DNA of 64,000 bases from Marinobacter changyiensis (GCF_009193265.1 NZ_VZZZ01000001.1:1116001-1180000), one strand, 5' to 3'. Numbered from the stretch's first letter, positions 45,359 through 53,935 are shown. Notes: a model not told the origin generated them from the letters alone. Numbers and translations: made by a program.

Positions 45359-46645
45359 ATGAATCGACTTGCCCGCCGCGCCCTGAATACCTTTGCAGTA
45401 CCTCAGGATCTGGATGCCGTTACCTATCGGGACCAGGCGGGAGAAAATCCGGACGCCGTAGGCGTCAGTGAGGACTCTGTCAACGCCATCTGGCGGAGCG
45501 TGGAACGGTTATACCGGACAGGCACCCACCCGGGCATGCAGCTTTCAGTCCGGCACCGGGGGGAGCAAATCCTGCACCGGTCGATTGGCCATGCAGCGGG
45601 TAACGGCCCGCGGGATAGCCGGCACTCGGTTAAAGTGCCGATGACCACCGGGACTCCGGTCTGTTATTTTTCCGCATCCAAAGCGGTCACTGCCCTGCTG
45701 ATTCACATTCTGGTAGAACAGGGGCGGGTCAATTTGCTGGACCCGGTATCCTATTACTGCCCGGAGTTTGCCCAGGGTGGCAAGCGCACCATTACCATTC
45801 ATCAGATACTTTCCCATCGGGGTGGGATTCCCGCCATCCCTCGGGGTACGCCCATTGACGTGCTGTGGCAAACAGACGAAATCTGGCGCCTGCTTTGTGA
45901 AGCGGAACCGGTGGAAGTAGACGGAACCCGGGTCGCCTATCACGCCATTACCGGCGGCTATGTGTTGCAGCGGGTACTTGAAAAGGTCACCGGTGAGACC
46001 ATCGAAGCCTTTCTCGATACTCATATCCGCCAGCCCATGGGAATGAAGTGGTTCACCTACGGGATGTCGTCAGAGCAGGTCCACGAGCTGGCCTTGACCT
46101 ATGCCACGGGCCCGACCCCGCGCTTCCCGGTGTCCTGGATTGTCAATCGGGCGCTGGGAGGTGACATTCGCACCGTCGAGCAGGTGGTCAATGATCCCCG
46201 CTTTCAGGAAGCCGTCATCCCCGCAGGTAATCTGTGTGGTACCGCAGAGGAAATGGGGCGGTTTTTTCAGATGATGCTCAATGGGGGTGTCTGGGAGGGT
46301 AAGCGCATTTGTGACCCTATGACGATCCGCCGGATTACCCAGCAATATGGCTCCCTGCAGATTGACCGCACCATGATGATTCCGATGCGGTTCAGTGCCG
46401 GCCTGATGCTGGGTGGTAACCCGGTCGGCCTCTGGGGCCCGCAAAGCCGGCATGCGTTTGGCCATGTGGGACTGATCAACAAGTTCTGCTGGGCCGACTC
46501 GGCCCGGGATATTTCCGTCAGCCTGCTGAATACCGGGCTGCCGATATTCGCCCATCAGCTACCTGCACTGGCCCGGTTTGTTTACACCGTTTGTCGCGAG
46601 TTCCCGCTCAGGCCGGAAAATCAGAGACCCCTGTTCGCGGTGTGA
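45359..46645 (+). CDS. Serine hydrolase of the beta-lactamase/EstB family
   Basis: A 428-residue protein with a penicillin-binding-protein-like fold. The SxxK motif is FSASKAV, the Tyr motif is in RVAYHAITGGYVL (YxA in place of YxN), and HVGLINKFCWAD near the end takes the place of the third motif. The region GMQLSVRHRGEQILHRSIGHA is typical of esterase-type class C relatives. Without a signal peptide it is probably a cytosolic esterase. Start at ATG 45359, with AAGGTG upstream, in preference to 45338. Confidence 0.82.
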   Translation: MNRLARRALNTFAVPQDLDAVTYRDQAGENPDAVGVSEDSVNAIWRSVERLYRTGTHPGMQLSVRHRGEQILHRSIGHAAGNGPRDSRHSVKVPMTTGTPVCYFSASKAVTALLIHILVEQGRVNLLDPVSYYCPEFAQGGKRTITIHQILSHRGGIPAIPRGTPIDVLWQTDEIWRLLCEAEPVEVDGTRVAYHAITGGYVLQRVLEKVTGETIEAFLDTHIRQPMGMKWFTYGMSSEQVHELALTYATGPTPRFPVSWIVNRALGGDIRTVEQVVNDPRFQEAVIPAGNLCGTAEEMGRFFQMMLNGGVWEGKRICDPMTIRRITQQYGSLQIDRTMMIPMRFSAGLMLGGNPVGLWGPQSRHAFGHVGLINKFCWADSARDISVSLLNTGLPIFAHQLPALARFVYTVCREFPLRPENQRPLFAV

Positions 46646-46990
46646 TCACACCGTCCGGAGTTGCTCCTCGAGAATGCCGAGCACAGAGGAAAGAATATCC
46701 CTGAAATCCGTAAGGGTTTGGGTGCGCTGGATGATTTCCTCGCGGAAATCGTCCAGCCGTTCGAGCTTGGGAACCACTCTCCGGATGCCTTCGGTGATGA
46801 CCTCATAGGGATAATGATGGTCCATCACGCTGAGCTTGTTGAGTTCAGCCACTTCCTGGCTGAAGATGCTGATGATGTCGTAAACCATGTCCTTGTGAGC
46901 TATGGTCCCGGCTTCCCAATAGGCATCATCAAGCAACTCCAGTAAAGAAAGATACTCTCGTAGCGTGTCCGCGACTGAGGTTTGGTGCAT
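46646..46990 (-). CDS. Hypothetical helical protein, 114 residues
   Basis: A soluble, all-helical acidic protein of unknown family (MHQTSVADTLREYLSLLELLDDAYWEAG, then MVYDIISIFSQEVAELNKL and LERLDDFREEIIQRTQTLTDFRDILSSVLGILEEQL). The ATG at 46990 is preceded by GGAGGGG, a strong ribosome site; the longer frame to 47065 is not needed. It ends right after the convergent serine hydrolase gene. Confidence 0.65.
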   Translation of the reverse strand: MHQTSVADTLREYLSLLELLDDAYWEAGTIAHKDMVYDIISIFSQEVAELNKLSVMDHHYPYEVITEGIRRVVPKLERLDDFREEIIQRTQTLTDFRDILSSVLGILEEQLRTV

Positions 46991-47176
46991 GGGTTCCCCT
47001 CCGGTAGTGTGATCTTTCAGGGAACTATAGCAGGGCTTTGGACGTGGGGTATTGGAGACCCCCATGGGGATAAGATGAATATCTGTTCATGTTTATTGCG
47101 TTTTGTCCGACAGGCATGCAAAATTTAACGCTTGGAACTGGTTCGCACGGCTGTACCAGTCCAAAAGGACAACTCA

Positions 47177-47440
47177 ATGGATGAGACCGCTATGGATACG
47201 CATCTTGACAACCGGCCTTCGGGCTACCCCCCTGTAAACCTTGACCAGCACGACAGTGTCCGGTCTCACGTTTGTCGTCGACTGAGTGGTGAAGTGGCCC
47301 GACTTGAACGCCGCATCGAAACCCTGCGACTGACCAGGGCACCCCACGCGGCCATCATCATTGCCACTTACCAGCGCATGATCGACCGTAAAAAAGGATT
47401 CATGAATAATTGGGGCATGGATGACCACCATTCCGTTTAA
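47177..47440 (+). CDS. Hypothetical protein, 87 residues
   Basis: I do not recognise it. The N-terminal 35 residues are polar and probably disordered; the rest is one or two amphipathic helices with many Arg (RSHVCRRLSGEVARLERRIETLRL, YQRMIDRKKGFMNNW). ATG 47177 follows an AAAGGACAAC. It could bind nucleic acid through its basic helices, which is only a guess. Convergent with the small gene at 47578. Confidence 0.5.
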   Translation: MDETAMDTHLDNRPSGYPPVNLDQHDSVRSHVCRRLSGEVARLERRIETLRLTRAPHAAIIIATYQRMIDRKKGFMNNWGMDDHHSV

Positions 47441-47515
47441 CTTTTCCCGCAGAAAAATTTCGACGTGGTAAACAACTACGGCAGGGTAAAACGGCTCTGG
47501 CTTGCAGTTGGCCAA

Positions 47516-47590
47516 AGGGCTCAAGCAGTCACACTGACTGTCCTGAGCCCTCCCGGCCCGCAAATGAGCCAGGTCGACTAGGCGACCTGG
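47516..47590. terminator. Two hairpins between convergent small genes
   Basis: AGGGCTCA/TGAGCCCT (47516-47523, 47544-47551) and CCAGGTCG/CGACCTGG (47569-47576, 47583-47590), the second spanning the stop codon of the minus-strand gene. No T-runs. Probably bidirectional transcript ends. Confidence 0.4.
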
Positions 47591-47850
47591 CGGGCAATCC
47601 AGGAATTGTAGCGGTTAGCCAGCGCCTTTACATAGCGCGCCTCAGCGCCATCCGGGTTGCCCAGCACACCTTTCAGAATCCAGCCGCGCTCATACACACC
47701 CAGCACCCGCTGTTCGTCATCCAGGTTAACCCGTTGGTTCAGTTTCTTGCAGATCGCATCCAGCAGGGGCAGTTTCTCCGGACGACGGACAGGGCCGGTA
47801 CGCTGGGGCCCGGGCTGGTTTGCTGCACGTGCGGTAGTTTGTCTTCTCAT
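47578..47850 (-). CDS. Hypothetical basic protein, 90 residues
   Basis: Unknown family. The first 25 residues are Arg-, Gln- and Pro-rich and likely disordered; the rest (LPLLDAICKKLNQRVNLDDEQRVLGVYERGWILKGVLGNPDGAEARYVKALANRYNSWIARQVA) looks like a compact helical domain. The ATG at 47850 has GAGGAGAAG just before it. Only 28 bases upstream lies a minus-strand terminator, so transcription of this gene seems to need read-through or a promoter overlapping the hairpin. Confidence 0.6.
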   Translation of the reverse strand: MRRQTTARAANQPGPQRTGPVRRPEKLPLLDAICKKLNQRVNLDDEQRVLGVYERGWILKGVLGNPDGAEARYVKALANRYNSWIARQVA

Positions 47851-47878
47851 GATCTTCTCCTCGTCGTTTTGCGACTGC

Positions 47879-47912
47879 AAAAAAAACCCCGAAACCTGAA
47901 GCACCGGGGTTT
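47879..47912 (-). terminator. Terminator or attenuator 28 bases before the 90-residue gene
   Basis: On the minus strand AAACCCCG (47912-47905) pairs with CGGGGTTT (47891-47884) and is followed by T to 47879. Its place between a small open frame and the ribosome site of the next gene suggests attenuation. Confidence 0.65.
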
Positions 47913-48314
47913 ATCGCGAAGATGCGTACCCGGTCGCTCAAAGGCTCCCGGGCGTTGACCGAAAGCCGTTAGTTATCGATAACCATTACCACTACTCGCT
48001 GACCGGATTGGCCGGCCGCTTTTCGGTAAGTTGTTTGCTGATCAGGATGTCTGTTCGGTTTTCTTGTCATCTATAAAATCTCGAATCTCGTTTTAACCCA
48101 GGGGTTCCAACAGCGCTTGAACCCACGGAATGTGCAATTTGCCTGGCACCTTCGTTATCAGTGTATCGCCTGGTCGGGCGTTTTAAAACAGCGAACCTTT
48201 GCGCACCCAATAACCAGTGTCCTCTCAATCGCTATTTATTCAAATCTCGGCAAACCCCTACAGACGCAGCGTCCGGCGGCGTAGATAATTCACCTCGTCA
48301 CGTGTTTTATGTTG

Positions 48315-48403
48315 CGCAATCCACAGCAACTTGCTCCTCCGCCAGTTGCTGTGTGGATCTCTCCTTTTTATAGGCGCACCCTGTTTAGGCTGCGCTTTTT
48401 TTT
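48315..48403 (+). ncRNA. Candidate small RNA with anti-Shine-Dalgarno loop
   Basis: A perfect 9-base-pair stem CACAGCAAC/GTTGCTGTG (48322-48330, 48345-48353) shows CTCCTCC (48334-48340) in its 14-base loop, complementary to a GGAGG ribosome site. It is followed by a second stem GCGCA-c-CCT/AGG-c-TGCGC and eight T (48374-48403), a clear Rho-independent terminator. No gene upstream on this strand would need that terminator. The 5-prime end and promoter are not determined. Confidence 0.4.
48374..48403 (+). terminator. Rho-independent terminator of the small-RNA candidate
   Basis: GCGCA and CCT pair with AGG and TGCGC around a GTTT loop, with T8 after the stem. Confidence 0.75.
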
Positions 48404-48431
48404 GTCTGGAACTTTTTGTCAGGAATATAGT
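48402..48431 (+). promoter_or_regulatory. Candidate sigma-70 promoter for the 78-residue membrane protein
   Basis: TTGTCT (48402-48407) and TATAGT (48426-48431), spacing 18, beginning at the end of the preceding terminator. Confidence 0.4.
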
Positions 48432-48543
48432 AGAGGGAGGTCTCGGAAACTTCGTAGCGGCTAGCTCGTACAGCCATACCGGCTGGATTAGGCGATAATA
48501 CGCACACTAATCAATAGCCGAAAAGAGGTTTAAACTGAATACC

Positions 48544-48780
48544 ATGTCCGATCAATCCGGATCTTTTACCAAGTTTCGTTCGCATCTGTTCGTTGAAGCT
48601 TTTCTTGTTATAGCGCTTGTCGTTTATATGGTTCTGGCAAAGAGCTATGTGGTGGGGGCCGATTTTGCTTTTACTGCAATTGGGGCGGGCCTGATGGCAC
48701 TGGTGACCTACTGGACACTGACCACGGTGCGGGACGGCATCGAGATCATTGCCAACAGAGCAAATGTTAACCCTTCATAA
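48544..48780 (+). CDS. Small two-helix membrane protein, 78 residues
   Basis: Two hydrophobic helices (about 15-35 and 42-62), a short polar N-terminus (MSDQSGSFTKFRSHLF) and a polar tail (RDGIEIIANRANVNPS). I do not recognise the family. An AAGAGG lies about 20 bases upstream of the ATG. Convergent with the exonuclease gene that ends 17 bases further on. Confidence 0.55.
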   Translation: MSDQSGSFTKFRSHLFVEAFLVIALVVYMVLAKSYVVGADFAFTAIGAGLMALVTYWTLTTVRDGIEIIANRANVNPS

Positions 48781-48796
48781 AGTCGCTGGCCGATAA

Positions 48797-49321
48797 TCAG
48801 AGTGCGTTGGTCTGGCAATCTGATAGAGTCTGCCGCGTGATTTCCTGCCAGGTCCGCTGGAGGATCAGAGCATCGTTGGCAGCCCGGTGTATCGGTAGCC
48901 CGAGTTCACCGATAATACGCCGGCGAGTCTCTGCCCAACGCTGAACTTCTGTTGCCGAGAGCAGCATTGAAACCGATTCCAGCTGGAATGACGGCGTTAC
49001 GTTGGCCGTCTTATACAGCCGGTGTAACCAGAAACTGTCAAACGTCCAGGCATCACAGAAAACCTGTCCCGCCAGCAATTCATTGAGGGTGTGAGTGACC
49101 TCGCTGATTTCAAGGCCTTCCCGTTCCAGCGTTGCGCGCGCAATGCCGTGCACTTGCTGCGCGCTCTCAGACCAGTCCAGCCAGAGTACATGGGGGCGAA
49201 TCAGCCAGCTGTGAAGGGAACCATCAGGCAAGCACACACCGACTTCAATCGGGTAACTGGCGATCAGATCGAGGCTTGATGCTTCAAAATCTAGAAAAGC
49301 AGGAATGGTTTGAGCTGTCAT
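48797..49321 (-). CDS. DnaQ-like 3-prime to 5-prime exonuclease
   Basis: A 174-residue protein of the DEDD exonuclease superfamily: FLDFEASSLD gives the first Asp-x-Glu, the middle Asp is in FCDAWTFDSFWL, and the C-terminal HRAANDALILQRTWQ gives the last His-x4-Asp (DEDDh type). Single-domain proteins like this act on DNA or RNA ends; the exact role is unknown. Monocistronic. Confidence 0.8.
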   Translation of the reverse strand: MTAQTIPAFLDFEASSLDLIASYPIEVGVCLPDGSLHSWLIRPHVLWLDWSESAQQVHGIARATLEREGLEISEVTHTLNELLAGQVFCDAWTFDSFWLHRLYKTANVTPSFQLESVSMLLSATEVQRWAETRRRIIGELGLPIHRAANDALILQRTWQEITRQTLSDCQTNAL

Positions 49322-49516
49322 ACCGCACGGTTGTTATAAGTTTGCTGTTGGCAAAGTGTAACTGTCTAACCAGGGGGACGCGAACCTATCATGTCACCGC
49401 ACTGTTACAATATGTCCACTGGTCTTGTGACAGTTCCGTTGTGGGCAGGCAGAGGTGCCGTGGCCCCGCGATCCATCCCGGCTCTGTAAGCCGTTCGGAT
49501 AAGAGTGTTTGATGTT

Positions 49517-50194
49517 ATGTCTGAAATAGTTGTGGTGGTTTATTCCGGAGGAATGGATTCCTTCACCCTGTTGCACCGCGCCCGGTCGGAAGGCTACCAG
49601 GTGCATGCGTTGTCTTTCGATTACGGTCAGCGCCACATCCGCGAGTTGGCCTGTGCCCGGACAGTCTGTGAAAGTCTGGACATCCCCCATCAGGTGATTG
49701 ATATCAGGTCGCTGAAAACCGTTATGACCGGTTCCGCTTTAACCGACGATATCGAGGTGCCGAAAGGTCATTATGCTGAGCAGAGCATGAAGTCGACGGT
49801 GGTGCCCAATCGCAATATGATCCTGCTCTCCCTCGCTACCGGTTATGCGGTTACCGCGGGTGCGGCAGCGGTCTGGTACGGAGCTCACGGCGGTGACCAT
49901 GCAATCTACCCGGATTGTCGGCCGGAGTTCGTTGAAAAGATGGATGCAGTCTGCCGGGTTGCCAACTACGAACCGGTCCGGATCGAGGCGCCCTATATCC
50001 GGGCTGATAAAATCGGGATTCTGGCCGAAGGTATAACGCTGGGACTGGACTACGGCCAGACCTGGACCTGCTATAACGGGCGTGATCTTGCCTGTGGGGT
50101 TTGCGGCTCCTGCGCCGAACGGCTCGAAGCCTTTGCGGCTCATGGCCTCAAGGACCCGCTGCTTTATGAGCACAATGATAAAGGTAGCATCTGA
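49517..50194 (+). CDS. queC: 7-cyano-7-deazaguanine synthase QueC
   Basis: A 225-residue ATP-dependent enzyme that turns carboxy-deazaguanine into preQ0. PP-loop motif [12 protein letters not shown] at the N-terminus, [43 protein letters not shown] and the zinc cysteines near the end ([21 protein letters not shown]). I start at ATG 49517; a GTG at 49505 would add four residues. Its stop overlaps the queE start, so the two are coupled. The 195-base upstream region shows no recognisable preQ1 riboswitch. Confidence 0.95.
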   Translation: MSEIVVVVYSGGMDSFTLLHRARSEGYQVHALSFDYGQRHIRELACARTVCESLDIPHQVIDIRSLKTVMTGSALTDDIEVPKGHYAEQSMKSTVVPNRNMILLSLATGYAVTAGAAAVWYGAHGGDHAIYPDCRPEFVEKMDAVCRVANYEPVRIEAPYIRADKIGILAEGITLGLDYGQTWTCYNGRDLACGVCGSCAERLEAFAAHGLKDPLLYEHNDKGSI

Positions 50195-50850
50195 TGTATC
50201 GCGTCAAGGAAGCCTTCTACACGCTGCAGGGTGAAGGTGCCCAGGCCGGTCGGGCGGCGGTATTTTGTCGCTTCAGCAAATGCAATCTCTGGAACGGGCG
50301 GGAAGCCGACCGCGCCACGGCTGTCTGCAACTTCTGTGATACCGACTTTGTTGGCACCGATGGCCAGAATGGCGGCCGTTTTGAGTCTGCCGGGGCGTTG
50401 GCGGACCACATCGCCGCACTCTGGCCAGACGCGCCGGGCCGGCCCTATGTGGTGTGTACCGGAGGCGAGCCGCTGCTGCAACTGGATGAGGCGCTGATCG
50501 AGTGTTTCCACCAGCGCGGGTTTGAAGTCGGGGTAGAGACCAACGGTACCCTTGCGCCGCCGGCCGGTATCGATTGGCTGTGTGTGGCTCCCAAAGCGGA
50601 TGCACCGGTGGTAATCACCCGATGTGATGAGCTCAAGATGGTATTTCCCCAGCCCAAAGCCATGCCGGAAGCGTTTGAGCATATTCAGGCCAGCCATTAT
50701 TTTGTGTCACCTATGGCCTCGCCAACGACACCGACCCAAGGTGAGGATGTGATCAAACAGAGCAATACCCGAAGGGCCACTGACTACTGTCTGGCGAACC
50801 CCCGCTGGCGGCTTACCTTGCAGATGCACAAACTCATTGGTATTGATTAG
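50194..50850 (+). CDS. queE: 7-carboxy-7-deazaguanine synthase QueE
   Basis: A 218-residue radical-SAM enzyme that contracts carboxy-tetrahydropterin to carboxy-deazaguanine in queuosine biosynthesis. EAFYTLQGEGAQAGRAAVFCRFSKCNLW is the family start; the cluster cysteines follow a C-x14-C-x2-C pattern (KCNLW to CNFCDT), the variant known from Burkholderia QueE, rather than C-x3-C-x2-C. VCTGGEPLLQ and VETNGTL are the SAM and substrate motifs. Coupled to queC by a one-base overlap. Confidence 0.93.
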   Translation: MYRVKEAFYTLQGEGAQAGRAAVFCRFSKCNLWNGREADRATAVCNFCDTDFVGTDGQNGGRFESAGALADHIAALWPDAPGRPYVVCTGGEPLLQLDEALIECFHQRGFEVGVETNGTLAPPAGIDWLCVAPKADAPVVITRCDELKMVFPQPKAMPEAFEHIQASHYFVSPMASPTTPTQGEDVIKQSNTRRATDYCLANPRWRLTLQMHKLIGID

Positions 50851-50903
50851 CGTCCCGCTTATAACCATCTTTTATCGGTCCGGCCTTTGAACGCCCGGGC
50901 GGT

Positions 50904-52655
50904 TTAAAGGGCGAGGTCCACAACGATCGGGTCGTGATCAGACGACCGCCAGGGTACCGACACCGGGGTTGACTGGTCCCGGTAACCCAGTGCTGGCGGC
51001 TCATCGGCGTTGACGGCCCAGCTAGCGGCGCTGATCACATAGGGTTTGAGGGCGGCATCGGCCAGTATGTAATCGAGCGTGCCAGCGCCGCCTCGGTAGC
51101 GATAGCTGTAGCTGTCAAGGCCCTGAAAGTGTCTGACCAGGTCCACAAATCCGGCCGTGCGAAAGCGCATTAACGGCGGCTCCATGGCGTAACTGTTCAG
51201 GTCACCGGTGATCAGTGTGCCCATCAGAGTACCTGTAAGAGTGCCTGAAAAACCGTCGCTGTCAGCGTCCGCCTGTCTGGATGCTTCCGGCTGCGTTGCG
51301 GCCAGCCAGTCGATCATCGCTTCGGCGGCTCGGGTTCGAGTGGCGCCAAAGCAGCCCTGTCCGTCGTTCTGGTCCTGATTCAGGCCTTTTGCACCCCGGC
51401 AACTCTTGGATTTGAAGTGGCTGGCAACCAGTCGAACCCGGCGATCATGTTGCCGCACCCGGAAAGTCTGAACCAACGGCACCCTGCCTGCGTTGTGAAA
51501 CGGTCCGGTGGCAATGGTTTTCGGCGCACCACTGACCTGCACTTTTTCGGAGTCGAACAGAAAAGCCGAACGGATAACATCCTGCTGGTGTTGCCCGGAC
51601 ACGGAGAAACGCCATTGTTCTCCCATGGTAGCAGCAAGCCGAGCGACGGCGCTTTCTGGCCCGGTGCCGTCGTTTTCTATTTCCATAACGGTAATGATAT
51701 CTGCATCCAGACCAGTCAACGTGGCGACCAGACGCGCTGTTTGCCTTTCCAGAGCGGCTTGGCTGCCAGCCCCCCGAGCCGTGGGAAAACCTTCGCCATC
51801 ACCATCGCCGTTGAAATAGTTTCCCAGGTTCAGGGTCGCAATGCGCAACGAGCTGCGCTCCGGTCGCCGGGGTGGTTCCGGTCTCGGGTTGCCGATCCGG
51901 AATTCGGGGGTGAACAGTGGTTGTAGCCGCCAATTCCCGAAGCGATAGTCCAGCACGCCCCGTAGCTCCGGAATGCGGTCTCCTGCGCGGACCGTGTGAT
52001 CGAGAGTAAGGGCGGGTGTCGGATAGGGCACGGGCTCTGGATTACGCTGGCCACGACCATCATCGAGGATGAGCCGGGCAGCCTGTTGAGTCCGGGTCAG
52101 TTGCACTGCATCGGGTCCCGGCGCAATGGTCTGGGTTGCCGTAAACTGAAAGTTTGGCGCCAGAGTGAGCTCGCCGTAACGACCGAGATTATAGTGGTCA
52201 ATCACGGTCAAAGGCTGGTTGATTGCAATGTGCATATTCTCGAGATGTTCGGGGTGAACACCTCCAGACCAGGGTAGCTGGACTTCAATGGCAGCGGGGA
52301 TCGGCGCAGAACCGCAGTCTCTCAAGGCCGTGATGCGAACAAGTTCGGTCAGGCCATGGTACTCCTTCACCCGGCCGGTCAGACGTAGGCGATGGCCGGG
52401 TTTGCCGCCGGTTTTTTGAGTGTAGACAAAGAGCGCTTCGGAGGTTCGAGGATTATCGTCGGCTCGATGATCGGCCTGCTGGAGATAAAAGCCCTGGAAA
52501 CCGCCGTTGCCGCGGGTGTCCAGAGTCATAATGCCTTCTACGGTCACGGTTTCACCGGCCATTGGAGAGCCATCATCGCTACCCTGAACGTGGGCGATGG
52601 GTGTGCTGGCCATACCACAGTCAGCGGCTGAGGTATGGCTGGCCAACAAAAGCAA
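50904..52655 (-). CDS. ExeM/NucH-type extracellular endonuclease, unusual start
   Basis: A secreted DNase of about 583 residues or more: an N-terminal OB-fold part (about 20-250, VEGIMTLDTRGNGGFQGFYLQ) and an endonuclease/exonuclease/phosphatase domain with IATLNLGNYFNG, VMEIENDG, GDLNSY and the final SSDHDPIVVDLAL. Many Arg-rich stretches fit DNA binding. The only normal start in frame, TTG 52655, leaves a signal peptide of about ten residues. In-frame codons upstream encode a much better one (RSRSFLASIPSSLGCLLLLL, ending ASHTSA-ADCG) but contain no ATG, GTG or TTG, only ATT and ATA. Either a rare start or a 5-prime lesion is present. Confidence 0.85.
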   Translation of the reverse strand: MLLLASHTSAADCGMASTPIAHVQGSDDGSPMAGETVTVEGIMTLDTRGNGGFQGFYLQQADHRADDNPRTSEALFVYTQKTGGKPGHRLRLTGRVKEYHGLTELVRITALRDCGSAPIPAAIEVQLPWSGGVHPEHLENMHIAINQPLTVIDHYNLGRYGELTLAPNFQFTATQTIAPGPDAVQLTRTQQAARLILDDGRGQRNPEPVPYPTPALTLDHTVRAGDRIPELRGVLDYRFGNWRLQPLFTPEFRIGNPRPEPPRRPERSSLRIATLNLGNYFNGDGDGEGFPTARGAGSQAALERQTARLVATLTGLDADIITVMEIENDGTGPESAVARLAATMGEQWRFSVSGQHQQDVIRSAFLFDSEKVQVSGAPKTIATGPFHNAGRVPLVQTFRVRQHDRRVRLVASHFKSKSCRGAKGLNQDQNDGQGCFGATRTRAAEAMIDWLAATQPEASRQADADSDGFSGTLTGTLMGTLITGDLNSYAMEPPLMRFRTAGFVDLVRHFQGLDSYSYRYRGGAGTLDYILADAALKPYVISAASWAVNADEPPALGYRDQSTPVSVPWRSSDHDPIVVDLAL

Positions 52656-52741
52656 GAGACATCCGAGGGATGACGGTATGGACGCGAGAAAGCTCCGTGA
52701 TCTGAGAATAGGGCACCCGAACGCGGTTGATTTGCCTCAGA

Positions 52742-53647
52742 TTAGCAGCTTTCTGCCAGTTCCTCACGAATGACTTTCCGGGTGGCAACCCACTTTGACA
52801 ACGCGTCACGGTTTGCCAGCTCCAACTGCTGAACCAGCGGATCCGGATCGACCATATATGGGCGGATTCCCACCAAAGAAATCAGGTAACGAACCAGTGC
52901 CCCCCGGGTTACCAGTTTCAGGCGCTGATTCTCCATGCCGTAATCGGAGGCGATGATGGCTTGCTGTTCGGCGGTAAGCCGACGGTCTGGTCGGATTTCT
53001 ACGGTTACCTGGCGATTCCAGTCTTCGTCCTGGTGCACCGTATGGCGCCCCCGGTCATTCAGAATCTTCGGGGTGCCACGGAACCGGCTGAGGATGAAGT
53101 CACGGTAGACACCTCGCTGTTCGCACCAGCCGCGAACGTGCCAGCGCTGACCACTGTAGACCAGGGTGTGGGGCTCGATGATCCGCCTTTCACTTTTGGG
53201 CTGTGTCAGCGAAAAGTAATCGGTTTCCAGGCGTCTGCCCTGACGGGTAGCTGCAACAACTGCGCGCACAACCGCAGGCTCTGCAAGATGTCGGGCTATG
53301 CTCACCACGGTGCTGTTGGGCAAGCCGATATCGAGCGATTCGAAGGTCTGGCTGAGCGCATCGTTGCGGGCGATCAGGTCGAGGTACTCTTCAGATTGAC
53401 CCCGGGTGACTACCGGGCGAAAGTCCGGAGCCGGTACATAACCCTTGAGATGGCGGTCATACACCAGGTTGCCCGGAGCCAATTCACGAAGATAGGTATT
53501 AATATCCTTCGAGGCTTGCTGGCGTCCGATGCCAAAACCGTGGCAAATGTGATTGGTGGTTAGCCGCCCTTCCCACAACGCAATGATCTCTATGAGGCGG
53601 TAGCGAAGCAGTAAGTCCCAGCGGATGGGCCATTCCGTTTTCTTCAT
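52742..53647 (-). CDS. WYL-domain transcriptional regulator
   Basis: A 301-residue protein: N-terminal winged helix (about 10-75, HGFGIGRQQASKDINTYLREL), a WYL domain (about 120-205, YFSLTQPKSERRIIEPHTLVYSGQRWHVRGWCEQRGVYRDFILSRFRG) and a C-terminal WCX-like extension. It has the same size and layout as the BrxR/CapW group of repressors that bind nucleic-acid signals and guard defence systems, but no such system is here. It is divergent from an MFS gene and 86 bases upstream of the ExeM nuclease frame on the same strand, so it may control either. Confidence 0.82.
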   Translation of the reverse strand: MKKTEWPIRWDLLLRYRLIEIIALWEGRLTTNHICHGFGIGRQQASKDINTYLRELAPGNLVYDRHLKGYVPAPDFRPVVTRGQSEEYLDLIARNDALSQTFESLDIGLPNSTVVSIARHLAEPAVVRAVVAATRQGRRLETDYFSLTQPKSERRIIEPHTLVYSGQRWHVRGWCEQRGVYRDFILSRFRGTPKILNDRGRHTVHQDEDWNRQVTVEIRPDRRLTAEQQAIIASDYGMENQRLKLVTRGALVRYLISLVGIRPYMVDPDPLVQQLELANRDALSKWVATRKVIREELAESC

Positions 53648-53690
53648 GACGATGGGCTCTTCATGGTGGCTGACGAAAATCTGAGCAATC

Positions 53691-53700
53691 CCTGATCAGG
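53691..53700. promoter_or_regulatory. Palindromic decamer in the WYL/MFS divergent region
   Basis: CCTGATCAGG, a perfect palindrome 44 bases before the WYL gene start, in a 288-base divergent region otherwise without genes. Candidate operator only. Confidence 0.3.
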
Positions 53701-53935
53701 AAAATTTATATTATCAGCTTTGGGATAGAGTCGTGTGTTACGACGCATTAATGTAAAACAATGTGAAATGGCGGTTGGAAGGCGTGTTATGACTGCCTGG
53801 GGGCCTTGGTTCGGCAACTGCGTAATAGCACTCGAATGCTCTGACTGGTCTAATGGGCGATTGGGCATAACAACCCTCTGCCTGCTATGTTCATGGCGGG
53901 CCCCTTTTCTGTTCCCCGTAGTTGGAGTAAACCAG

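Larger units (their letters stand above)
47851..48543. other. Gene-poor 693-base region with RNA signals
   Basis: No convincing protein gene. It contains a minus-strand terminator (47879-47912), a possible 33-codon leader frame on the minus strand (47969-48070, MTRKPNRHPDQQ at its start, VVVMVIDN at its end), and a plus-strand hairpin plus terminator (48322-48403) that may be a small RNA, followed by a promoter-like sequence. Confidence 0.5.

Noticed and set aside
48161..48373. 70-codon open frame in the gene-poor region
   Set aside because: Cys- and Ser-rich, no ribosome site, and its end runs through the hairpin of the small-RNA candidate.
49322..49516. Possible preQ1 riboswitch upstream of queC
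   Set aside because: The short preQ1 aptamer pattern with its A-rich tail is not visible; only weak GC-rich hairpins are seen.
52742..53647. Phage-defence island marked by a CapW/BrxR-like regulator
   Set aside because: No CBASS, BREX, restriction or toxin genes lie within the window around it.
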